From assembly GCA_037501455.1 (NCBI GenBank), contig CM074861.1, positions 98,433,001 to 98,497,000 on the forward strand: a stretch of DNA of 64,000 bases. Reading direction: 5' to 3'. Below, one piece after another: positions 35,730 through 45,503 of this stretch. Numbering within the stretch: the first letter of the stretch is position 1; every line of letters begins with the position of its first letter. Under the pieces are notes generated by a model, which had not been told where the DNA came from, did not search any database, and saw nothing but the letters and a program-made list of their open reading frames with translations. This DNA comes from Lantana camara (lineage: Eukaryota > Streptophyta > Magnoliopsida > Lamiales > Verbenaceae). Both the position numbers and the translations under genes were made by a program.

Positions 35730-35953
35730 GTCTTTTTTAAATAGTACCTAAAAGTTGAAAAAATTTGTACATCATTTGGGCATTTAAGTACGTGATTTCG
35801 GGGTTCGGGTACGCGATTCTTGAATTTTTATACAACCATGGGGAGTTAAAGCAAATTTGGTCTGTCATCTAGGGAGCAAAGAGGAACTTTTTTAAAAATG
35901 GGGAGTTAAAGCAAATTTGAGTTCTCATGTGGGGATTTTTCGGGAATTTCCCG
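35730..35953. mobile_element. Small 224-bp insertion with 8-bp duplication
   Basis: Comparison of tandem units shows an insert bounded by AATTCTGG on both sides (35722-35729 and 35954-35961). It holds an internal direct repeat (GGGGAGTTAAAGCAAATTTG twice, ~75 bp apart). The 8-bp duplication suggests hAT, but I see no convincing inverted ends. Confidence 0.6.
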
Positions 35954-36899
35954 AATTCTGGATCTAAATCTAATACATTGTACCCACATTAAAAACTTAT
36001 TTATAATCCTAATTAGATCTAATTCCGAGCGTAATTATAATTAAGTTTTATATCAACTCTATCTAATTCTAAATGTAAATTTAATAAAATTCAATCAATA
36101 GGACTATTATGTAAAATATAAATTAGATACATAATAATTATTTGATCGAATAATACATTTTTTACTAAACTAATCATATATAATGCAATTCTAATTGTTT
36201 AAGATTAAATAAATACATCTCTTTTTGTCCGTGAACTTCGTTTAATTCTAATCATATTACAATCATGTATGTATTTCTAATTAACAAAATAATATAATTT
36301 AGACAAATTATATAATATTAACATTATAAATCACGTTATTCTCAAATAATAATCACATGTTTATGGAAAAAAAATTATTTTACTAACCATTTTTTTAATA
36401 GTCTATCATATTATATTATAAAAAAACGAGTTGATTTTTGGATTTTCTTGAAATTTATTGGTCGTCAAAATATCCTTAGAATAATGATTTCACTAATGTT
36501 TACTTAAGTTAATTATGTAAACCCATATGCATTATAAATTACTGTTGAAATTTTATAAGCACTTAATTATGGATAGGAATTTGGTTACAAGTCTAATCTT
36601 AATCAAATTCTAAATCTAACTCTAATACATTGTACCCACATTAAAAACTTGTCTATAATCTTAATTAAGATCTAATTCTAAATGTAATTATAATTGAGTT
36701 TTATATCAACTCTATCTAATTCTAAATGTAAATTTAATAAAATTCAATCAATAGGGCTATTATGCAAAATATAAATCAGATACATAATAATTATTTGATC
36801 GAATAATACATTTTTTACTAAACTAATAATAATGCAATTCTAATTGTTTAAGTTTAAATAAATACATCTCTTTTTGTCCGTGAATTTTGTTTAAAAATT

Positions 36900-38547
36900 T
36901 GACAGGTGTCGAATCCGTCAAAAATAAATAGAAAATCCTATTCGGCAACTAAACACAGAGTATAGTGCAAACAAGGTCGATCCACAGAGACTGGTTGACT
37001 CATTTCTAATAATTCCAAGTTATCCACGAAAAGAAACAATTAAAGAGGGGGGAGGTTTTGAATTATTAAAACTAAGGTATGCAATTAAAATAAACTAACA
37101 AGAATTAAAACTATCAAGCAAATCACGTAGGATTAAATCAATCAGAGGGAGAATTACCTAGCCAGGGATATTCGATTCGAATTGTTATATTGATCATTGA
37201 CTCAAAAATGAATTCAAGTTATTTAGACAGATTGGCTATAGTTGATAGAGACACTCGACTCAACCTCGTTTTTACTTAATTAGTCGGATAACCTAGAGAC
37301 ACTCGACAGTTATTTTCCCTAACAAATTCACAATCCCTAGAGACACTCGACAGGATTTAATGAATTCGCTGCATTAAGAATCATAAAAACACCAACCCTA
37401 ATTAACCAAGTCGTGACACACGCAAGATTTAAATTAGATGATCTTACCCCTTAGTGAACGAGGAATGTTATCGCTAAGACCCTGTCACTAATTTACCACA
37501 AATTATCAATCAACTTTACTACACTTCAAGCATCAAGATTGGCAATATGCAATTAAATCTATCTAGATAGTCGGGCCCTACCACTAAATAAATCAATCAC
37601 AATAAACGCGAAACACGGAGATAAGAATTAAAAAACGAATTGAATAAAATATTTAGGTCTCACAATATTAAAAAACGAATCTTAATCCCTAGCTAGATAA
37701 TTAAGAGTTTAGCTACTAAAATCCATGAAAACAATAACGGAGGAATTCTTTAACATAAATAAACTAAATACGAAAGGAAAGAATTAAATTAAAACGAAGA
37801 ACTCGTGATGAAGTCCTGCTCCTCGATGTTGCTTCGCCCAAGCTCGAACTGCTGCTGTCTCCAAAAAATGTTACCCCATTCTCTCTGCAAAGTGGCGTGT
37901 ATAAATAAACCAAAATCTCCAAAATCCTCATGCAAATCGGATTATTATTCTTGCTCTCCAAGAGTTAACACAACTGGGCCTGCCTTAATATTCCCAAGAG
38001 TCCAAGACATGTGCCAGCCCAAATTAATTGCCAAAGCCCACAACTTCAAAGCCCATAGAATCAACTACAACTAACAACTCCTCCTCAGAAATTAATTTCC
38101 AGGCCCACGACAAACCAGCTCGGGCCTTCTAACACAACCCACGCCTGGGCCCACTTTCACTTAATAACATGAATGATGAATACACGTACGGCCCCATACT
38201 TAGTAGCTGAATAGCATTCCAATTTCCTTCTCAACGCGCAGCCCAATTAAACAAGCCGACCCACAAACGTGAATGCCTGCATGTGTCCAAAATTCTCATG
38301 CATCTTAAAACATTATTCTTCATGCAGCAACAATGCTCAGCCACGGCATAATGCAACAAGGCAACAAGAGTTTGCACCCTTTTTCGTGGATTTCTTCTAA
38401 ACACGATCAAGTTTGTTCCAATTTCGCTTTCGAGACCCGAATCTACAAAATAAACAACAAAGCATCAAATTCTTTTGAGATAATATCTATTCAAGCACAA
38501 TTCGGGGCATAAATTAATCATAAAGATGATTAATTAACGAGTTATCA
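36900..38547 (-). mobile_element. Solo LTR (1648 bp), reverse orientation
   Basis: It begins TGACAGGTGTCG and ends GAGTTATCA on the + strand. The minus-strand reading has AGTCTCTGTGGATCGACC and GACACCTGTCA at its end, like the 3' part of the solo LTR at 30937 but not the same family. It interrupts unit 3 of the tandem repeat. Flanks (AAATT and ATTCT) do not give a clean 5-bp duplication. Confidence 0.72.
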
Positions 38548-38650
38548 ATTCTAATCATATTACAATCATGTATGTCTTTCTAATTAACAAAATAATATAA
38601 TTTAGACAAATTATATAATATTAACATTATAAATCACGTTATTCTCAAAT

Positions 38651-39109
38651 AATAAATTAATTAATATTTTTTAAGTATATCTAATTCTAAACCAATTATC
38701 ATTTCATAAATATTTATCTAATTATAATACACCATATAATTTGGCTTAAATTGGTGTTAGGAATTTGATAAAAATTTAATATATTATTTATACTATTAGA
38801 TTACATACACCTTTTTAATTAGTAATTAGTATTATGATAAGTACATAATATCATTAAAAAAAAGGAAATTAATCAAATTAAACAGAAATTATTAAAGAAA
38901 AAGGTATTTATATAATAAAGTTTGTCTATCTCAAAAGACAATGCCTTTTCCATGAAAAAATTTCAAAAACAAATTCAAACCTTCCCTTAGGTTTCAGAAT
39001 TCCATAGGTCTTCGGCCTCCAATACGCCACCGTATCAGCCCATCTCATTTTCCTCGTTACGGCGCCGTATTATAGTTTCATAAAAAGTAAATACAGTTTT
39101 TTTTTTTAT
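38651..39109. other. AT-rich DNA without recognised content
   Basis: No gene or bounded repeat visible. Confidence 0.4.
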
Positions 39110-39326
39110 TATTTCGGGTCGGGTCGGGTTAATCGGGTGGGTTCGGGTTGACGGGTCACCCACAATATTTTTTGGATTGACCCGGGTCAACCCGAAACCC
39201 ACCCTAACCCGTCTCATCCCCTCCGGGTCAAATTCGGGCCCTACCCGATAACCCCCAATCCTAACCTGAAATTTAAACGGGTGGGTCGGATCGGATTGAC
39301 GGGTCGGGTCCATTTTTTACGCCCCT
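39110..39326. repeat. GGGTCGGGTT-rich block (hAT subterminal type), right
   Basis: Dense GGGTCGGGT / ACCCGACCC repeats ending in CCATTTTTTACGCCCCTA. The complement, TAGGGGCGTAAAAAATGG, is the usual form of a hAT terminus. The matching opposite end with an 8-bp duplication was not found. Confidence 0.55.
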
Positions 39327-39779
39327 AAAGATCATTAAGGATCATTAATTTCAAATTCTTGGCATAAAAACTTTTAATTTAATTTCTTATTTATCTTAAT
39401 TATATAAATGCATATATAGAGAAAAAAACAACTTATCATCATTTTTATTATCAAATATTTTATATTGTAATCAGTATTTTGTAAAAAATTCCAAATTGTC
39501 ACCTTGGTCTTGGTGTGAACATATATCTCATTTTCTATTTTGGCGAAAAATTAATAATTTTCCATAAAAAGTGAACCGGATGTAAATAGCTAAGACGGCA
39601 ATTCAAAAATTTTTACAAAATAAAAAAGACAATCTAAAATATATGAAACTTCAGATAAAAAACTAAAAAAATGGTTGTATGAGTAAGTTATTTTTTCCTT
39701 AAAATAATAACTATATATATGCATGTTCTTACCAAAACTCTTCATATTTATTCAGCCCAATTAAAGTAACTTAGCATGT
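39327..39779. other. AT-rich DNA without recognised content
   Basis: No gene or bounded repeat visible. Confidence 0.4.
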
Positions 39780-40128
39780 TCAACAGCAGATCCCATGATA
39801 GTAATTAGTAAACCCTTCATGCCCCATTAACTTGTCGAAAAACGGCGATATACGCGCCACCCCATACCTGGTGGCGCCGCTCGGCGAGCGCAGCACCTTG
39901 AGCTTCGTCTCCGCCGGAAGCTCAAATAGCCGTCGCGCATGTTCCGCCGCCGCCTCCACCAGGGTCGCTGGAACGCCGTGATTGGTCAATAACGGGAGGC
40001 TCAACGGCGACGTGTTGTCGGAATCCACTTTCCTCCGCCGTGGGACTCTGGGAGGGAGTCGACGGATTGGAAGTCGAGGGGGATGATGTGTTGGAGTTTC
40101 TGTAGGTTTCTGAAAGAGAGTTTGCCAT
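39780..40128 (-). pseudogene. Gibberellin 3-oxidase-like dioxygenase fragment
   Basis: The minus-strand translation matches the N-terminal half of exon 1 of GA3ox-type 2-oxoglutarate/Fe(II) dioxygenases, which activate gibberellins. Visible pieces: a start MANSLSETYRNS; then in another frame PLDFQSVDSLPESHGGGKWI; then TNHGVPATLVEAAAEHARRL, LFELPAETKLKVLRSPSGAT, RYGVARISPFFDKLM and HEGFT. At least two frameshifts are needed to follow the family, and the stretch around the usual PVIDL and GVFQ motifs is missing. The invariant Trp of the LMW motif is Gly here. The catalytic HxD...H and RxS region lies in the part that is absent. The stretch is GC-richer than its surroundings, consistent with a relic of a real exon. 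Confidence 0.85.
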
Positions 40129-40169
40129 GACTTTGTGTGCAAAGAGTTACAATCGGCTTTTGAGGGTTA

Positions 40170-40790
40170 ATGAGATATCTTATTTATATTCATGTTTGTG
40201 CGTTTTGTAATTTTAGCCAGAATCCAGCTCAATTAAATTCGTGGGAGTTTTGTGTTGTTATTTGAGGGATAATTTTAGTTAAAACCTAGTTTAATTAAAT
40301 ACTGCAACTACGCTGTTTTACATGAAAATTTCAATCAAAACCTAATTCAATTAAATCCTACAACGTATTTTATCTAATTATTTGCAAGATAATTTCGATA
40401 ATAATCTAGGTCAATTAGATCCTCTAACGATGCAGGAAAATTTCAATCTAAATCTAAGTTCAATTAAATATTGCAACTGTGTTGTTTACATGATAATTTC
40501 AATCAGAATCTAGTTCAATTAGATCCTATAATTCTTTTTATCTCGTTATTTGCAAGATAATTTCAATCAAAATTTATAGTTTAATTCAATCCTGCAACAA
40601 TGTCATTATCTAATGTGCAATTAAATCCTGCAACAACGCCATAATCTAGTTTAATTTGATTAAATCCTGCAACTGACACATTTTGTCTCGTTATTTGCAA
40701 GATAACTTCAGTCAAAATCTAGTTCAATTAAATCCTACGAAGACACATATTTTAACCCGAATTTAATTTCATTTAAACCTTACAACAAAA
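40170..40790. repeat. Diverged tandem repeats
   Basis: A motif like GATAATTTCAATCAAAATCT followed by AGTTCAATTAAATCCTRCAAC recurs about eight to ten times with variable spacing (roughly 60-100 bp) and considerable divergence. No coding content. Confidence 0.7.
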
Positions 40791-41726
40791 GATAAATGTA
40801 CATTTTATGTTTGTCACACGTGAATAATGGAAATTTTTAAAAAAATAATCAATTAAACGACGGTTGTCATATATTTATCGTGGAATTAGTCGGTTTGGAC
40901 ACGGTTCGGGTTTGAACAACCGTGTTTGATGTGTTTTACACGTGGGAATGGGCGGCCGCGTGGAGGGAGTGTTGTCGTGGATCGGTAGGTGGATTGTGGA
41001 GGCACATTTTGTGGGAAGCCGTTGAATACAATTTCTCGGTGTTCATGTGGTATCGTAATCCTTCTAAATATTCTACCAAAATAAACACCAATCCTTTAAA
41101 TCTAACATGTGGAAATTAAAATAGAAGATTTTGACCTCATCTGATTTCTACAAAATATGTTAAATATGTGAGGAGTGTTTTATATTTATTGTCTGATCTA
41201 TGTATATTTTATCGAAAGTGATTGACCAAATTAATTCTAGCAATTAAAATATGTCCAAACATGCGGCTTAAATTTTTTGAAAAGAAAGTCGGAAACCAAG
41301 TTACGAGCTAACAATGTCTTTCCCATAACAAAAAATAATAATATCAGAGAGTTTAATGTCCACATAACTAACATTACGTGTCAACAGTGCTAAATTTATG
41401 TCTCATTTTGTTTCCTTCATGTCACGCCAAATAAACGAACACATGCTGTCCAAAAAAAAAAAAAAAAAAAAACTCCCAAATATCTTAAAAAAATGATATC
41501 AAGTATATATTGTGGCTATTTTTAAAAATTTTACTATCATAATTTTGAGTCAAATCAAATAACTGATATGTAAAATTCTCCTCCAATCCAACTATACCAT
41601 TTCATATTAAAAAACTTCAGACATTTAATTAAACCGTAACAAGAGAAATATTAACTTACACCTATTGCATATATATAAACCTTTTGGAGTTTGTTAAGAA
41701 CTTCCACTTTGCGATTCTTGATTGAA
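40791..41726. other. No gene recognised
   Basis: AT-rich with an A-tract at about 41452-41471. One short frame (40922-41119) has no family resemblance. Confidence 0.4.
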
Positions 41727-41735
41727 TAATTAATT

Positions 41736-42111
41736 GGGCAAATTACACCAAGGTCCCCTGAGGTTTGGCATAATTACAAATTAATCCCTCCACTTTTGAA
41801 AATTACGGATTAGTCCCTATAAATACTGTTTCAATTGAGGTCCCTAGTCGCCGTTAGGGTTCCGTTAATTTTGACATTTGAATTTTCGAAAAACATTACA
41901 AAAAAGTCCCTGAACTATGAATTTTCTTACAAAACGACCCCTTAACTAAATCACATCAACAATGTAGTCTTGTCAAAATTAACGGAACCCTAACGGCGTC
42001 TAGAGACCTCAATTGAAACAGTATTTATAGGGACTAATCCGTAATTTCCAGAAGTGGAGGGATTAATTTGTAATAATGCCAAACCTCAGGGGACCTTGGT
42101 GTAATTTGCCC
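41736..42111. mobile_element. Mutator-like MITE (376 bp)
   Basis: An almost perfect hairpin: GGGCAAATTACACCAAGGTC on the left and its complement on the right, with further pairing through the whole arms. The perfect 9-bp target duplication TAATTAATT is at 41727-41735 and 42112-42120. Confidence 0.9.
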
Positions 42112-42156
42112 TAATTAATTACCACAATGAGATAGTGGGCTTTGTAATTATTTGCT

Positions 42157-43561
42157 TGGGTAAATTACATTTGACTACCCTCACAATAGGTGAAATTACA
42201 AATCAGGATGCACTTTGAAAAATTACATATTAGTTCCTCTCCGTTACATTCCGTTTGAGGCCCCTCCATTCCGTTAGCGTTTCGTCAGATCTGACCCCTG
42301 TAATTCCAGAAATACTCTTTGTATTATTTTATTATTTATGAAATGACCAAAATACCCCTAGGGACTATATTTTGTAATATAAATAAAAGTGGGGGTTCGT
42401 TTTGTTAGAAAGTATACTAGTCAGGAATGTATTTGTAATATTGTAACATATCTTTAAATTACATTATATTGAAAAAATAGTATAATAACTTGTGTATATA
42501 ATAAATAAACCTTATTTGTATTGTATATATTTATATTTTTGAATTAGTCATTAAATACATATTCTTTTATATGAAAATATACAAATTAAGAACATTTTGT
42601 AGATTTTAGGTATTCAATTTTTGTGTATAATTAAAAATTAATACATTTTATTTATATTGTGTACGATATATACATTTTGTATTTTGAAAAAATATAATAT
42701 ATTTCTAATAATTGTATTCATACAAATTAGATATTACATAATATATTATTATGAATTCAAATTTAAAAAAATCTAAAGGAAAATAAAAAAGAAGAAAAAA
42801 AACCCCACCCCACCCCACCCCACTTCTCCATCGAAGAAGATGAAGCCGACCACCACACCCTTTAATACGAATTGAGAATTTCTCGTTTCTTCGCCGAATT
42901 CGACGTATGGGTAGTACTTTTCGATCACCGTAACGCGAAGATTGGGATTAATACCAATTCGTGGTCCAATTTTCAGTGGTGGTGGTTCTACGATGGAGCA
43001 AATTTGCGGCAATGCCGGAGGTGTTGGGCCTCCTTTTCCGGTGACGAAGACCCATACCTGCCCTATTTCAACATGATAAAGACGGTTGTGGCCTTGGTTC
43101 AGGCTGATGTTGGCTCTAGGTGGCGGTTTGGAGGTGTGCAAGACTTGAAGGCAACAACAGGATGGCCGCTTCGGCCATCGTCCGATGACGATACCTTGGG
43201 GGAACGACTTGGTTCGTTGATGGGGTGGTCGTGGTGTTGTGGGGTGGCTGGCCGGTGGTGGTTCTGCATCATCCAGCGACAGCACCTTGTTGGCGGTGCC
43301 GCTACTCATGTGGTGAAAGGTGCCGGTGCTGCTGCTAATGTGGTGAAGATACAACCCAAAGGGTGTATTGGTCATTTACCAATTTTAATAATAATTGTTA
43401 TTTTTTTATTAAAAATAAAGGAAAAACGTTAAGGGTATTTGAGACTTTTTGCATTTTCAGTTTGGGACCTCAAGCCAAACAAATCTTACAAGGATTAATA
43501 TAAGTGCAGGTCCTGATTTGTAATTTTACCTATTATGAGGGTTGTCAAATGTAATTTACCC
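42157..43561. mobile_element. Mutator-like element with captured GC-rich insert (possible Pack-MULE)
   Basis: Terminal inverted repeats of about 57 bp (GGGTAAATTACATTTGAC start; about 90% matched by eye) and a 9-bp target duplication TTATTTGCT (42148-42156 and 43562-43570). Unlike its neighbours it carries a ~600-bp GC-richer insert at 42777-43400 that is open on both strands (200 codons on the minus strand ending at 42773; 186 codons on the plus strand). I do not recognise the product. No transposase is present. A Mutator element carrying host-gene-like sequence is by definition a Pack-MULE candidate. Confidence 0.75.
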
Positions 43562-43842
43562 TTATTTGCTAATACCCATACTTTGTTGACCCCTAATCAT
43601 GACTAATGGACATGAGATTTGGTTTAGTCCCAAATGAGACAAAGATGAAAACAGGATAAGGGAATTTAATACACTTATTTAGAGGTGTCATGACTAGTAT
43701 TCCCATCCTTTCCCCATTTTCAAAATTCAATAAACGGCAAAATAAACTATTTCCAAACTATATATGATGGAGAAATAATTAAATTTTTATACAATAGTCT
43801 CTTTTTTTTTGTGTTCAACCAAAAATTTTAGCTTAACCAAAG

Positions 43843-44002
43843 CTATGATGCACGGACACTTCTAAAAATATCATCTTGCCATGTCGTGTCATGCCGTGTC
43901 GTGTCCGACACTCCTTACGTGGAAAATTCAAGAAAAAATCCGTGTCGCCGTATCCGTGTCGTGTCGTGTCCGTATCGCCGTGTCCGTGTCCGTGCATCAT
44001 AG
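43843..44002. mobile_element. hAT-like MITE (160 bp)
   Basis: Ends CTATGATGCACGGACAC and the exact complement, with a perfect 8-bp target duplication AACCAAAG (43835-43842 and 44003-44010). The interior is a string of GTGTCCGTGTCG variants. Confidence 0.9.
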
Positions 44003-44133
44003 AACCAAAGTAGAGAGAGTTATAACCATTGCTTAACACATTAGATCATAGGAATGAATGAGACAGAAACGAAACTCTAAACTACAACTTTCATTCACCA
44101 AAATTTTCCATTACATACGTGAAATTTCGCAAT

Positions 44134-44520
44134 GTAGACCCTCCTATAATTCTAACTTTCAAGAAATTCATAAAATTTACTAAATCCGATAAAGTTGGGA
44201 CTACTTTGATCCAAAATCGTGAAATTCATAAATTTATTAAATTCGATAAAGCTAGACTACTTTGATCCAAAATCATAACGTAGACCCTCCTATAATCCCA
44301 AGAAATCCACAAAATTTACTAAATCCGATAAAGTTGGGACTACTTTGATCGAAACTCGTAACGTAGACCCTCCTATAATCCCAAGAAATCCACAAAAGTT
44401 ACTAAATCCGATAAAACTTGACTAGTTTGACCCAAAATCGAAACATAGACCCTCCTATAATCTCAAGAAATTCATAAAATTTACTAAATTCCGTAAAATC
44501 GGACTACTATGACCCAAACA
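44134..44520. repeat. 82-83-bp tandem array
   Basis: Units starting GTAGACCCTCCTATAAT at about 44134, 44280, 44363 and 44445. Spacing is 146, 83 and 82 bp, so the first interval holds one full unit plus a shortened one. Each unit includes AAATTTACTAAATCCGATAAA. Confidence 0.85.
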
Positions 44521-44570
44521 AAAAAATATTAGACTTTTTACCTTCTTTTCCTTTTTTACCAGAAATCTTT

Positions 44571-45074
44571 TTACCCCTGCAAGCCTAATTTTTCTTCTTT
44601 TCGGCCAAACAAGAATCCTTGCATACAAAAGTACCATGCCACCCAGCAATTTCCAAAAACCAACAGAAACAAGCAGACTAAACAAGCAATAACACCAAAC
44701 AGTCTTGCATAGAACATGAACCCCCTATGTTGCTCATTCTGCGTAAAAGCTCCAAACCTTATGGGCTTAAATATGATGAAGGACATCCAGATGAGTCCGC
44801 CAATAAATAAGAAGGAAGGAACGCTACAGTTCTGTGGGTACAAGTCGCAATGGTTCTCCGAAAGTAATGTCCTCATTATGCCCATTTGTACAGATATAAA
44901 GGGAACCGGGAGTTTCAACAGCTTCCAAAAATCGTCATTGTTGATAGGCGTGGCGACGAAGGCTGCGACATCAGCAGAGGTGGGGGTGTCGGAGGAGGCA
45001 GATGTAGCGACAGAGGTGGGGGTGGCGGAGATGGGGGTGGGGACGGGGGTGGGGGCGGCGAAGGTGGATCAGGG
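44571..45074 (-). other. Unidentified membrane-protein-like open frame
   Basis: On the minus strand a frame opens after a TGA near 45070 and ends at a TAG near 44571. Its upstream half is Thr/Pro/Ala-rich. After the Met at 44918 there are two hydrophobic stretches: SFLFIGGLIWMSFIIF, then ARLFGVIACLVCLFLLVFGN, ending in a basic tail (FGRKEEK). That looks like a small two-span membrane protein or the C-terminal exon of one. The + strand is also open here (44716-45258), but its product lacks domain character. I do not recognise the family. It may be a gene fragment, a terminal exon or a captured piece. Confidence 0.4.
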
Positions 45075-45503
45075 ATCATCACAATGTGATGATCTTGAGA
45101 GTTGGCTCCAGTTTGAACATCGGCTCGAACGTCAGCTCGAGATTCTCTATCGGTTAAAAATTTCGCTAGAAATTGGACATTTTTTTAATAATAGTGCAAA
45201 CATAATTTTGTATTGTAATAGTAGTGTACTATTTAGAAATAGTACAAAAGTAGTGTAAGACATTAGGTTGAAAAAACGTCTTTCAAAAATCATTTTACGA
45301 TTGGTGTTTTTTATACTTTAGTACTTAAACTCTCCAAAAACTATATTTTCACCCCCACTATTTTTTGAAAAAAATCCTGAACTTTAAGATATTTGTTTTC
45401 TAAGCCAAGAGACTTATTGTGTTGATAGTCAGGTCATAATTTCAAATCCTTTTAGCCTGATTAGGTATTGTGGATTAAGTATAGACTAGACTAGAGCTAT
45501 AAG

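Larger units (their letters stand above)
35307..38650. repeat. ~650-bp tandem repeat, about 2.3 copies, with insertions
   Basis: Units begin GCAATTCTAATTG at about 35307, 36184 and 36834. Unit 2 is ~650 bp. Unit 1 is longer by the 224-bp insert at 35730-35953. Unit 3 is split by the solo LTR at 36900-38547 and fades out after 38650. Units differ by scattered substitutions and are AT-rich without coding capacity. Confidence 0.88.

Noticed and set aside
40922..41119. 65-codon frame with Trp-rich start
   Set aside because: Short, isolated and without splice or family evidence.
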